NCBI GenBank assembly: GCA_018340805.1
Contig: JACMZG010001913.1
Location: 17,401,117 to 17,465,116 of the forward strand
Origin: Microvelia longipes
Lineage: Eukaryota; Arthropoda; Insecta; Hemiptera; Veliidae
Direction: 5' to 3'
Length of the DNA: 64,000 nt
Part shown: one piece after another, positions 1-11,866 of the stretch
Layout: each line of letters opens with the position of its first letter
Numbering within the stretch: position 1 is the first letter of the stretch
Notes under the pieces: model-generated
Database searches by the model: none
The model's input: only the letters and a program-made list of their open reading frames with translations
Told to the model about the DNA's origin: nothing
Program-made: the position numbers and the translations under genes

Positions 1-145
1 GCATATAGAGAGTTGAAACTTCTTACAAAAATCAGACTTAATATGGTCTAGTTGTGCTACTTGGAAATTAATATTTTTAACTGCTGTAACATATTTCAGT
101 GAGTTATCAAAAATTTTAAAAAATCGTTAAAAATCGAAAATTTAC
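1..145 (+). repeat. Family A dispersed repeat, internal fragment
   Basis: The motif gagagttgaaac, followed by acaaaaatcag and gttgtgctacttggaaa, recurs near 17510, 17675, 19335 and 22310 in the same order. This is therefore an internal piece of the long dispersed repeat described at 17365-18300. It is cut by the window edge on the left and fades into AT-rich sequence on the right. It has no coding potential. Confidence 0.6.
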
Positions 146-1406
146 CATTTAAGTTCATATTAGACAAAAATGTGCATCTACAGGTGGAAAATCTATTTAA
201 AAAATATTTTGATATTGTTCGCCATTATGATAATATTAAATATTACATTTTAAAATATTAACGGCCAATAAATTTTAATTTTTATTTTGACGATAAATAT
301 ATCGTCAAATAGCGAAACTTATTATAAATTACTAGTGAAAATTTCAAATTGCTTTTAAAGTTTTAGTTTGTAAGTTATTGGCAAGCATATATATGTTTTG
401 GTGCAAGCGTGAACATAATATAAAAGTATAGCCCGTAATAATTGATAGAAACCCTATTTCGTATCCCATAGTAGCGGTTAAAAATACTAAACGTGCCACA
501 TTAATTCGACTTATGTATAGATAGAGATTAGATGCGCAATAAAATTTTGACCAGGTGGTCCTCTCGAAAATTAGACAGATGGGCATTATTGCAGCGGGGT
601 GTTAAATAATGATCATAATGGCTTATCCTTGTCTGTATTAAGATAATCATCAGAGATTGCATTAACCTGACAAGCAACATACAAAAATTATTTGTCAAAT
701 AACAATAACTAAATTTAATAGTATTGATTAATAAAATAATTAATAAATAATATCTTTTAAAAGTAATTAAAGGGTTGACTAAATATAAGTCTCATTAAAA
801 AACTGACATTAAAAGGGAAATAATTACATTATTAGAATTCTGGCGCGGAGGTTTGGAAGACGGGTGAATTTTCTTAGAATGGCGTGCTTTCATGCTCATC
901 AATCCATTCCTTGCTTAAGTTTTCGGTATATGCTTTATAACCTGAGCAGTAGCGTCACAACCTGTTGTGTAATAGTTTTGAACTTTTCTAATAAATGCGC
1001 ATATTTAGCCCATAGATTATATATTGCACGACGCATTTAAGGCTTATAGTTTTTGTTAATTTTTAGCGCATTTTCTTCAAAAAATTCGAAAATATTAAAT
1101 CAGCGGCGACGCTATTGCTCAGGTTATAAATCATGTAATGGAAACTTACGGCTGCCGACCTGAAATCATAGAGTTATTTTGAGAGATAGAGATAGAGTTA
1201 TTTTGAAATTAAAAACTAATGTACATTAAATATGTAAATTAAAAATTATCGCCAATACCAAGATTCGGAGCTGAGAGCCCTGGCTTTGCCTACTTTAAGT
1301 GGTCTATCGTCTCTTAACCGGCTTTATTTCATTGAGTGTCCCATAAATGTGTGTTTCTGTTGTCTATGTGTTTTACTTGATATTAATCTTGGAAGTCTTA
1401 TTTTTA

Positions 1407-1409
<3 letters not shown>
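146..1409. other. AT-rich stretch, no gene recognised
   Basis: Unique-looking AT-rich DNA. The longest frame (minus strand, about 344-586) is short, has no recognisable domain and no coding-like composition. I see no RNA gene or clear repeat here. Confidence 0.5.

Positions 1410-1486
<77 letters not shown>
1410..1486. repeat. (AT)n microsatellite
   Basis: About 75 bp of nearly pure alternating AT. It produces artefactual Ile-Tyr repeat reading frames on both strands. Confidence 0.95.
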
Positions 1487-1492
<6 letters not shown>

Positions 1493-2029
1493 TCGTAAAA
1501 TTTATTTTTCTTGACCATAGCTCTAAAACAGATTTGGCTACACTCCCGATATTTTATTGCATTCATCTTATTCTTATTGAAAACATTTTTAGAAAAGGCT
1601 GGTTTTAAGTTTAAGTATGACAACTTTATAAAAAACTGAAACTGCGAATAAATTTTTAGAAAATATTCAATGAGTCATATTTGATTATTATTTCAATAAA
1701 CAAAATAATCATATTATTTGTTGATTATAAAGTCTAATTAATATATCTATTTTATTATTAGCTATTTTATGATAATATAATGTCTTTTATGATGTGTTAT
1801 CTCATTGACGTCATATAATTGATTCGCTAGTAATATCCTCCTCTGTAGTATTGGGAAATAATCATCTTAAAAATGTATTTCGATTGGGAATGACAAAACT
1901 AATATTTTGGACGAATTTGCAATGAAAAAGATTGACGGCTTAGCTGATCTAATTACAATATACTCTGTCTTTTATAACAAGGCTGCTCATAGCAATTATA
2001 CCATAGCTCCTCATCTTTAAATATAAAGT

Positions 2030-2212
2030 TGTGATACATGATAATATAATGTATAAGGCTGTATACAGTATAAGGCTGTATACATATAATGTAATGTTTA
2101 AGGCTGTATACATATTATATAATGTATAAGGCTGTATACTGTATAAGGCTGTATACATATAATATAATGTATAAGGCTGTATACATATAATATAATGTTT
2201 ATGTATAATACT
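2030..2212 (+). repeat. Small minisatellite with ~28-bp units
   Basis: The motif taaggctgtatac recurs six times between 2050 and 2185, separated by variable AT-rich spacers such as atataatataatg. The unit is about 28 bp, shortened in two copies. The minus-strand 102-codon frame over it is an artefact of the repeat. Confidence 0.85.
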
Positions 2213-2332
2213 GAAATAAGGCCATTGTTTTATGTGTCTTAGACCTAGTATAAACACTATGAATTCAATTTTAATTTAAACTAAAGTTATTTTATAAATA
2301 TTATTTTCTTAAAAAATACATGCATTAAAAAA

Positions 2333-2914
2333 TACGTGGTGGAACCCTGTCCTCCCCCTCTTAATTTTTAACCATTTTACATCAATTTTTAAAACTTTGG
2401 GATCTTCTTTATGTACAGTGATGTCTTTTATGCATTGACCATTAAGACACTGAGCCCCTAAGACGGCCTGCGACCTCTTTTGAAATTTAAAATTGAACTC
2501 TACATTTTATTGCATGTTTCGATTCTGTGAAATAATTAGGCAGTAAAAAATTTGACAGAGAGAAAGCCATTAGTGGTGAAACAAAACCCAAGTATAAAGC
2601 ATCATCTATTTTACCTAAAAAGCACAAAGTGTCATTACTAAAATATGTTTTATCTATTTTTTGGTCCCCTTTACAGTATTGTCCCTTTCTAGGCAAACTA
2701 TTAGTGGGGAAAAGGATTATTTTGGCCTGGTCTAATAGAGGAGACTGTACAATACACTTCAGGTCGTAGTGAAAATAGGATTTATCCTCGACCCTAACCC
2801 CACTCAATAATAATAATAATAATAAAATACTTAATGTAGATCCCCCATGTTTCAAAAAAAAATTTCTTATAAGGTTTAAAAATTAAGAGCGGGGGGAAAT
2901 TTTCCCACCCTGTA
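2333..2914. mobile_element. TA-flanked terminal-inverted-repeat element carrying an ORF
   Basis: The 39 bp at 2333-2371 and the reverse complement of 2876-2914 align without gaps at about 31 of 39 positions, including a perfect cttaatttttaa block. Both ends lie at TA dinucleotides, the target-site duplication typical of Tc1/mariner-like elements, and the right end begins CAGGGTG when read inward. At about 580 bp it is too short for a transposase and resembles a MITE. Unusually for a MITE it contains a 122-codon reading frame on the minus strand. The left terminus is more decayed than the right. Confidence 0.65.
2487..2855 (-). CDS. Hypothetical 122-aa secreted-like protein inside a MITE-like element
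   Basis: This is an open minus-strand frame starting at an ATG in an aaacatgg context. Residues 1-6 are polar or basic, residues 7-19 form a hydrophobic core dominated by a Leu run, and a charged segment follows, so it looks like a signal peptide. The downstream part has four cysteines (about residues 34, 61, 78 and 118), enough for two disulphides, and a second hydrophobic patch near 87-105. The Leu run is encoded by a TTA microsatellite, so the signal-like start could be a by-product of repeat expansion. An AATAAA motif overlaps the end of the frame on the coding strand. I recognise no family. It could be a captured host exon, an element-encoded protein or a chance frame; 122 stop-free codons is long for DNA this AT-rich. 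Confidence 0.35.
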   Translation of the reverse strand: MKHGGSTLSILLLLLLLSGVRVEDKSYFHYDLKCIVQSPLLDQAKIILFPTNSLPRKGQYCKGDQKIDKTYFSNDTLCFLGKIDDALYLGFVSPLMAFSLSNFLLPNYFTESKHAIKCRVQF

Positions 2915-3324
2915 TATGAAGCACTTAGTTATAAAAGACGATGTATAGAACGATTAAAACGTCTTTAAAATGGTGTTTCTTGTTGTCTATACATGTATAA
3001 AAATGGTTGCTAATGAACAACAAATTTTGTTTGTTTTTTTGTGAAATTACTAAAGTCAGAGTTTAGTTGTCGACTCTTTGAAGTTACTATACACAATATT
3101 ACAAACTCATTTTAAGATAACTACTTTTAATATTATTAAAAACTGAAATACTTTTGCCAATAAAGAACTTGTTTAAAAAAAAAATAAAAACTGAAATGCT
3201 CTGTGACCTTCTTTAAGATACTTTACAAAGCAACTAGTAGTTATACTCTTTCCCTTCCTAAGGAAAAATCGGGTACACACCTCAGAAGCAAACATTCATC
3301 ATACCCTCATTATATTTGATTCCC

Positions 3325-3376
3325 GTGGCGAAGCCGAGGAATTAAAGATGAACCATATTATTCCCTCGGCTTCACC
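3325..3376. repeat. GC-rich imperfect hairpin
   Basis: gtggcgaagccgaggaat (3325-3342) pairs with attccctcggcttcacc (3359-3376) around a 16-base loop. Similar 'gcgaagc' words recur at 18410, 46550, 47030 and 63400, so this looks like the GC-rich tip of a dispersed repeat. Confidence 0.6.
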
Positions 3377-4017
3377 TCTCAGTTTAAGCGATTGATCCCC
3401 TCAGCTTGCGCCTCTGGAATCAACAAATAACTCGGGAGTAATGACTTTTCTTCTTTAGAGTAATGTTTTCTCCTCTATGCGTCAATAACTATTAAGATAA
3501 AGCTGGAAAAAATTTTGCAATTACTCTATTTGTGTAACAAGTACAGCTCAAATCAAAACCTTTTATTCCACATTGACCCCTTGATCTTTCTAATCGATTA
3601 ATTATTCCTATTAGATTAATTAATTTTAAATGAGTTTTTGATTGCGTTGACTAAAAATTATAAATTTAATCTTTATATTTAGATAATTTAATTTTTATTA
3701 CTTCCAGATTGACGTCAATCGAATCATCGAATCAATAATAAATAATTAATAATTATTACACAATATCATAAAATATAATTACTATGATCTATGGTTTATC
3801 TGTTAATTGGTTTTTATTATAATTAATTGGAATTTGTTTTTAAAAAATATATTTGTTTTTAAGGACTATCGCGTGGCTCTGATTTTTTATTAATAGACGT
3901 GCTCATTGTAGATGTTATCAGTTCGTCAGATTGAAGAATATTCCTAAAAATATATTTATGAGCTGAAACTGGTCTCAATTAATTTGACACCATATTTAAC
4001 GCCGTTTCCAGTTACAA

Positions 4018-4262
4018 TGTTTACTTTTCCTCGTTTATACCGTAGATAAATGGGAAAAGTATTGTGTTTGCGAAATATCCGAAACTGGTATTATACTGGA
4101 ATCACCCGTTTTAGGCGTTTTAATACCTCCTTCAAAACAGAGGTTTTCATAAAGTTGTGAAAACTGAGTTGAAACTTTTTTTTATGACGTCAGTTACCCG
4201 CAATAGAGACACAGCAAGTATTTAAAAAACAATCATATAACGCGAAAAAATTTTAAAATTTG
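4018..4262 (+). repeat. Family A copy, 5' part
   Basis: It carries the family A start: a short inverted repeat around taccgtagataaa, then ggaaaagtattgtgtttgc and a degenerate ttttaggcgttttaatacctcc block. The ttttatgacgtcagttaccc block follows after a deletion of the usual internal segment. No 5S-derived part is present. Confidence 0.7.
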
Positions 4263-4364
4263 AAACGCTGTTATATATAAAAGGTTTAAATAATAAATCA
4301 TTTGATGGTAATATTTTTCCCAATTAATTTGTAAACAGCTTTCTTCATCGTTAAATTAATACAT

Positions 4365-5545
4365 ACCCACCTTACCTTATCTTCCAATTAATATGTACCA
4401 TCTCAGAATAGTACCCATCTTTTCTCATCTCCAATTAATATGTATCCACTTTTCTTATCTTCCATTCCCATCTCTCTCAATTTCCAATGAATAGGTACCC
4501 ATCTTTTCTCATCTACCAATTAATATGTATCCACCTTTTCTTATCTTCCAATTAATATGTACCCATCTCTTCTCAATTTCCAATGAATAGGTACCCATCT
4601 TTTCTCATCTACCAATTAATATGTATCCACCTTTTCTTATCTTCCAATTAATATGTACCCATCTCTTCTCAATTTCCAATGAATAGGTACCCATCTTTTC
4701 TCATCTACCAATTAATATGTATCCACCTTTCTTATCTTCCAATTAATATGTACCCATCTCTTCTCATTTCCATGAATAGGTACCCATCTTTTCTCATCTA
4801 CCAATTAATATGTATCCACCTTTCTTATCTTCCAATTAATATGTACCCATCTCTTCTCAATTTCCAATGAATAGGTACCCATCTTTCTCATTACAATTAA
4901 TATGTATCCACCTTCTTATCTTCCAATTAATATGTACCCATCTCTTCTCAATTTCCAATGAATAGGTACCCATCTTTCTCATCTACCAATTAATATGTAT
5001 CCACCTTTTCTTATTTCCAATAATATGTGACTATCCTTACTCATTTTCCAATTGTTATGTACCTTTCTTTTCTCACCTTCCAATTAATTCTTTTCCTCCA
5101 ATTAATATGTACTCACCTTTTCTTATCTTCCAATGAATATGTACCTATCTTTCAATTTTTCATTATTTTCCAATTAATGTGTACTCATCATTCCTCGCCT
5201 TCAAATTATTATGTATTCACCTTTCCTCATCTTCCAATTATTATGTATTCACCTTTTCCTCATCTTCCAATTATTTATGTATTCATCTTTCTCGCCTTAA
5301 ATTATTATGTATTCACCTTTCCTCATCTTCCATTATTATGTATTCACTTTTCCTCATCTTCCAATTATTATGTATTCACCTTTCCTCATCTTCTAATTAA
5401 TATGTACCCACCTTTCCTTATTTTCCAATTATTATCACCTTTCCTCATCTTCCAATTAACTATTCAATCTTCAATTAATATGTGCCCACCCTTCCTTATT
5501 TTCCATTTAATATGTACCCACCTTTTCTCATTTTTCAATTAGCAT
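4365..5545 (+). repeat. Minisatellite with 32-bp monomers and 96-bp higher-order units
   Basis: The basic monomer is about 32 bp (ttccaattaatatgtaccca plus a pyrimidine-rich part). Between about 4495 and 4966 three monomer variants alternate in fixed order. The word gaataggtaccc recurs at intervals of 96, 96, 93, 95 and 91 bp, giving a 3 x 32 higher-order repeat. From about 5030 to 5545 the monomers are more diverged and irregular. The overlapping frames rich in YPSFLIYQL-type repeats are translations of the array, not genes. Confidence 0.95.
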
Positions 5546-5559
5546 AACACATGTTTTCG

Positions 5560-8500
5560 TATACATAAATATTAAACTGTTAATAAGTAGCAATTAAATA
5601 AAAATAATACTCTCTGGACATATTTCTCTCCATTTATTTATCGACTTTTAACTTATAAAAGCCATAATCAATATTGGTGAAACGCATTAAGATTTAAAGG
5701 CATGATATGTCAGTCTTCTTCCAATCATTAATTATCATAACGACACTGATGATAGCTTATAAAAGTCGGATCCATAAATATGTTTTATTGGAGAGACTAT
5801 AATTTTTTTATTATTCTACCCACTATTTATTATTATCAGAGCTTATATTGTTTAATTAATAATAGTGTTTTAGTAATTATTAAAATTTAAACGCGAGGTG
5901 ATAAACCGTATGACTAGTAATACTGACACGTGATATATTTGTTATATATCATAAGGAAAATTTTCAAACATTTCTTAATTCTATGTTCTATGGGTTAAAT
6001 TTTATTATCTTATATTATCATAAAGTTATATAAGTTGCACGCCTCATTAAACTCTATAATTAGTTGATAATCGTTGTTAGAGTTTTAGGAATTGTTACTG
6101 TTAATGTAGCGTACCATTTACGATTCCTTTTGGATTTAAAGATTCCTCAACAATTACAAGATAAAATTATTTGGGTTTATTCGACCTTATTTGAATTTTT
6201 CCGATTTCTAAAGGATTCTATTTAGAAATTAGATGCTGTTAAAAACAGGGTACCTTATAGAAAATGGTTTAAAAGTTGTCAGGGAAGTGTTGAAAGGCTA
6301 ATTCTAACGTAAAAAGAATTGAGATTTACTTTCACACACATTAAGAAGAAGTAATTGGACATGATAGGTTTTTATAATTATTTATGGATTTGTTCAATAA
6401 ATTTTACCTACATATATCAAATTTCAAATGTCAACGACTGCTGGAAGTGCCTGAGAATTATTATGATGGAGAGTGAGTGAGTGGCAAAAGTATCTAACTT
6501 TTATCTAATATCTAAAGACTTTATATCTTATACACTAAGGTATTAAAGAAATTTCGAAAAATAAATCAACTCATTATAATATTTTAACTGAAACCAATCA
6601 TATATTTAATAAAAACCTAAAAAAGAACTACGATGCTATAAAAATAGCCTTGAGATGATTCTTGTAAAGGATGGTCAGTGACCGCTACACTTGGCGGGGC
6701 ACTACTGTGCCCCCAGATAATAGTGAAATATATTGCTAATATTCTTGTAATAAATAATAATTAATAAATTAATAAAACATGTGCTCTTATAAAAGTATCT
6801 ACCTTAATACTAGATTGAATAGCTTCTATTGTTATACTTTACTAAGCATTTTTTCTCTTCAGTCTCTTCAGTAAAGAAAATATATTATTTGCTGTATGTA
6901 CCGTCGTAACAATATAACATGCATGTTGTTATGTTGTTCTTTTTTTCGATTTAAATATCTTGAAATTTTAAATAATAATTTTAGTTTTGTAGTTCAATAA
7001 CTTTAAATAGTATTTTTATTTTTTGTACTTCTTGTACTTCTTACACTTGAAATATAGCTGCTGAAATATTGTTTAAAAATTAGTTAATTTTTCAAAATCA
7101 ATTTCTTTTATAAATTTAATGAATTCGTGCTGAAAGTCTTTGTCTAAAAGTATTTTTTTATTATTTGAAGGAGGACGAGAAACTCCTTGTCTAGCCTATA
7201 GTATCATGAGCGGGCACCTTATATTATCAAACAAAGGACAAGTAAACAGTATATGGTAATACGTCTGTTGGCTTTACTAAGCTTTAATTATTCTTAATTT
7301 ATAACACCTTAGAAATTGGAATAAATTATTTTTATGATGTCGAGGGAATCGAGACCATAGGCAAGAACTAAGCCAGAGTAAAGTTGTAAGCTAAAGTACC
7401 AATTATATCAGTAGTTATTTGACGCAGATTTTATATAGTATATGTTAAGCATGTTTTAATAGTAATACACTTAAGTTTCAAAACAAAATTGTATTGTCTA
7501 ACTAAATTAAAAATTCTACAGATATTAAAGTACTGCCCGGTTCCAACTGTACAGTCATGTTCTTAATATTCAAAATCTTTATTAACAACTCTGAAGATGA
7601 CTGTATGGTCATCTCAGTCAGTGCCCTAATAGTTAACTTAACATTTTTTTTTTTACTGTAGAAATAGAATATAATTGTTTTAAAACCTAAGTGTTTTTAT
7701 TATTTATTCATGCTGAAAAGTATAAAGGTACTGGTACCTTTATACTTTATCTGGATCAGATCAACTTGTTGATACTGAGCGTTCCTTATCAGAGCCTATT
7801 GTAAGAGTAGTGTTTTTTACGGTTGACAGTTAATTTCTTGAAGTTCTGATTTTTCTTAAGAAAAGACCATTTTGATGATGAACCCCTTCTCGTTTTCACT
7901 GTTGAAATGATCTACAGGGAATCACATGCTTACTTTTCTATTCTTATTAGTTTTAACTGAGCATAAGTTATGGACAAGAAATTTTGTAAAAGCAGTAAAA
8001 TGTAGCCCTATTCGTTAAGCATACATTTAATTGTATATTTTGACTAATGAATGTCCTAACGAGTTAGCTAAAATCTCAAGTGAATTATTCTTTGGTCTTT
8101 TCTGAAAACGTGTTAGAATCATTTGTCAAAATAAATTAGTTTGTTTTAGTCAACATAAAAAAAGGTTTTTAAAGGTTATTGATTAGTAGAAAAAAATTGT
8201 AGTTAATGTGATAATATATGGTTCGATACTTAGTAATAATTAAAATATTTAGAAGATAAACGACCTGACTACTTAAAGTTTTTAAACTCTGAACCACTTT
8301 ACAAAACAAATGTTTAGAGCTAGTTAAAAGTTTAGAATTATTGGCTGACATACCTACCCTTCGAGGAGTTAATAGTTGCCCGTTGGCCTTTTTAAACAAA
8401 TTTTGCCATATTTCTTCGCGCAAAAATCTGTATGACCATTTAGTTCCATTTGTTACTAATAGTGTCTTTCTATCCGTGTCTTCTTATGTCTTTTTATCAA

Positions 8501-9094
8501 TAAATTCTAACCTTAGTTTATCTCTCAAGACCTTGTCCATCCTTAGATTATTTTATTTTAAGACTGGACGAGATATTAAACGGAGCGTTTATAACGTTTA
8601 TACCTGAAGTGGTCGAGCTCAACACAAAACAATATAAAAGGTAACACTGACGTTTCACTGGACAAATCAAATATAAAACTTTCATTATCCCTTTAAAATG
8701 GTAGATTAAGTTCCATCTCATTTGTTACAAAAATTTGCGGATGATACCATTTTTCTTTTCAAAATTGTTAATAGAGATGTATATTTTTCTCCTTTGGGAT
8801 TAGGATGACTACTGAACCAATGCTCATTGGTTCTGCAACATTAAATTTGTTTAAATTTATGTGGTTGACTTTGTGAAAAGATCTTTGTGTATTTCCTAGA
8901 CTAGACAAATGTGGTTTTCAACTTTTGTTGTTCGATTTGTTAAGTCAGAAATGTCTTTTTAAAAATAAATATTTCAACTTTAAATCGGTTCATTCATGTG
9001 AAAGTGTTAAATGAAGCTTTGATGATCTTTTTATTAAGTTTTCTCTTTCAGATATAGTATCGGTTTATCCATTTTATTAACATTTGTGAGAAGT
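5560..9094. other. AT-rich stretch with isolated hairpins, no gene recognised
   Basis: About 3.5 kb of mostly unique AT-rich sequence. Frames around 8169-8607 on both strands are short and mutually overlapping. A small GC-rich hairpin, ggggcac/gtgcccc with loop TACT, lies at 6696-6713. A long perfect hairpin at 7717-7748 is listed separately. Confidence 0.5.
7717..7748. repeat. Perfect 15-bp inverted repeat with 2-base loop
   Basis: aaagtataaaggtac (7717-7731) and gtacctttatacttt (7734-7748) are perfect reverse complements separated by only TG. There is no T-rich tract or gene beside it to suggest a terminator role. It may be the remains of a palindromic element or a replication-slippage product. 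Confidence 0.9.
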
Positions 9095-9166
9095 TTATTA
9101 GAATGGACCTATCCATTCTAATAAATACCATTCTATGCAGGTCCACTACCTTCATAGAATGGTATT
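9095..9166. repeat. Two adjacent hairpins sharing the word attctatg/agaatgg
   Basis: Hairpin 1 has arms ttattagaatgga (9095-9107) and tccattctaataa (9112-9124) with loop ccta. Hairpin 2 has arms aataccattctatg (9124-9137) and catagaatggtatt (9153-9166). All arms are perfect and the two structures abut at base 9124. The word taccattcta / tagaatgg is shared between them. Confidence 0.85.
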
Positions 9167-9396
9167 ATCCATTATCCATTTTATCAACATCGTATGCAAT
9201 TATATTTTTTTACATTAAACAGATTTACCATTGAAAATTTTTTAAATATTTTTTTAATGATATAATCTCAGTTCATCAATTTTTAAACTTCATAAAGTTT
9301 TATTTCTTAGATATAAAGTCGGTTATCCGTTTATCTTTTTATCCTTTTTAAGGTTTATTCATTTTTTATTCAAACACACGCAATACTTTCGTATAT

Positions 9397-9517
9397 ATGT
9401 ATAATTATATTATAATATATAATATATATTATATATATATTATATATATATATATAATATTATATATATATATAATATATTTATATATATATAGAATAAT
9501 TATATATATATATATAT
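9397..9517. repeat. AT microsatellite, imperfect
   Basis: Alternating AT and TAATAT runs totalling about 120 bp. The frame rich in Ile and Tyr that crosses it is an artefact. Confidence 0.9.
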
Positions 9518-9767
9518 GGTACATTTATAAAAAAAAAATAACAAAAAGTATATTTACTCGGTATTACAAAATAAATAATAAGATGCGAAGTCATGAAGTA
9601 CAGACGTATTATTTAACCATGTAAGATTCGACTTAACTAATTTATTAAATTTAGATTAAAAGCATAATATTTTTATTATATTAAATATGTTTGGAATCGG
9701 TTTACTTTTTAAATTAAACATTACTGCAATATATATTTTATTTAATTGAGAATTTTTACATTTTTAC

Positions 9768-9905
9768 ATTTCCTTATTTATACTGTAGGTATGTAGGAAA
9801 AGTATTGTGTTTGCAAAAAAATCCGAGACCTGGATTATCAGTTTCAGGCGTTTTTAAGGCCTCCTGAGTGGTTTTTGCATATGTCTGTCTGTTGTGTGTG
9901 TATAT
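9768..9905 (+). repeat. Family A copy, 5' end only
   Basis: It has the family A head (tatttatactgtaggtatg, then ggaaaagtattgtgtttgc) and the block cgtttttaaggcctcctgag, followed by tgtctgtctgttgtgtg. It stops before the region that normally leads to the 5S-derived segment. Confidence 0.75.
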
Positions 9906-11866
9906 TCATTACTGCTTGTTAAGTTTTTAAGAGCAGCTGTTATACCTTAGGTTTCTTAATTTATTAACTCTTCTTGATTCTACGATGATTTTTTGCGCAT
10001 TTCTAATGTGACATTTCATAAATTGTTGAGAAGCCGAACTAATTTCAACTTGAGTGATTTTTTCGCTAAAAATAATACTTTATTAGGTGAGATAAGAAAA
10101 AAAACATAGGTTTGAAGTGCCGCTTTATATTTAATTTTTTATCTTATGATAAAAACTTTGATTCATATAAGATTGGAGACAAGGGTTTCTTAAAATGCCG
10201 ACTAAAATAGAAAATATCTATTGTCAAAGCCCTAACAGAAAAATTTAAAATAAAATAGGGGAATCACAAATCATACAGATTAAATAAAAGAAGACCATAA
10301 TAGCTTCATATACCATTCATTCAAAAATTAAATATACCTTTTTTTGAAGTCTATTAAAAATTGATAACAATGGGCCCAACCATCCTTGAAGTATCCCTTA
10401 GGTGTCATCCCAATATTGTCAGGACCTGGACCTTATGAATCCGAAAAAAAATCTATTGTAATCCAAATCTCGATATCTCCCTACTATCGTAAATTTTCCT
10501 TTTTAATTCAGTGTTATTCCAATTTGTTCCTGTATAAAGTTAATTTTTTGGTCACGTGGGGTATTAATATTTTATTAAGTAGACAGATCCTTAAAAACAA
10601 CCATCTGCTCTCTTTGATTATTTATATTGTATAAATATTATTATTGAATTAGTATTCATTTCTGTTCATAGATGGTGCGATTTTAGCTGATGAAATGTTA
10701 ATGTGAAATGATTACCTTTGAAAATTGTTTTCAAGCGCGATAAGAAATGGTGGTCTTAATATTATATAAAAGAATTGGATCATCCTATTTTGTAAGTACC
10801 AATTTATTTACTTGCAATATTATACATATAATTAAATTCCTTAATAAGTCTATGATAATCTAAAATCTTGCTTCTATGTGTGATTGTTTCATGTAAGCAA
10901 ATATTGTCAAAAAAAAAATGTAACAATTCGTCAAAAGTGTTACTTATTACTAAACAAAAGTCATTATTGGGGGTTATGACGTTACACATGTTAAAAAAAC
11001 AAAAGGATTTGGGTACATAAAGGTATGTTTAATATATGTTTAGTACATACATAGTATTTATGTTAGTACTATCTATCTTTGTTTATACATAGAGGTATTC
11101 GAATATATGTATGCTACTTGGACAACTTAGGATTGTTGTCTAATTGAGCTGAATCCGGTCTCCATTTATTTAGCTTGTCATCTACATTAACATTTGGTAT
11201 AACAATATAAAATAAGATACAAATAGTAGCAAAGCATATCACACAGATCCGTTAAGTTAGCAGAGTTAATATATTAGACATGGTCAATCTATTGAAACCA
11301 TTTAGTTAAAAAGTTTTTAACGCGACCCTTGTTAAAGCAATATCCAGTTAATAAACCCTTAATAGTCGAGTTAGGGATGTTCCCCTAAGAACCATGTGCT
11401 TCTCAATCAAACAAGCACAACTTACTGCTTACTCATTTTTAAAAATAATGAATGGAAAGTTTATCTAGATTAGACCTCTTTTAAAGTCAATTGGTCCACC
11501 ATTGCAATATCTCTTCCACTAGTACTAGGAATGATAACTTTAACACCCTTTTAATCAAGGGAAAAGATGGGTTTTGTAGGTAATGAAGCGTGGTTCTCTG
11601 GTTTACAACAGTTCACAGCTGCGAAATTGAAGAGCTTCCATTACCCTATTCGAACTACCCTCGTTTTTACAAAGCTTATGAAGTAAATCGGGTAAAACTA
11701 ATCTGTTCTATAAATGTCAGAACTATAAACTTTAGGATGACTTAATAATATCTGAGTTTTGAATAGAGGAACATTTATTTAGTATTGAAAAGATGGACTT
11801 AAAATAATTAAGAAACTACTATTAATTAAACCTAACAAAATTATAAGATAAATTAATTGACCACTG
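9906..11866. other. AT-rich stretch, no gene recognised
   Basis: About 2 kb without recognisable coding, RNA or repeat structure. Frames at 10386-10634 (plus) and 10804-10989 (minus) have no visible domains or splice context. Confidence 0.5.

Noticed and set aside
2030..2212. Repeated ggctgtatac words as a regulatory operator cluster
   Set aside because: Irregular AT-rich tandem repeat with no gene or promoter beside it; simple minisatellite is the better reading.
4679..5542. Plus-strand frames of 63-171 codons rich in YPSFLIYQL-type repeats
   Set aside because: They are translations of the 32-bp minisatellite, open in more than one frame.
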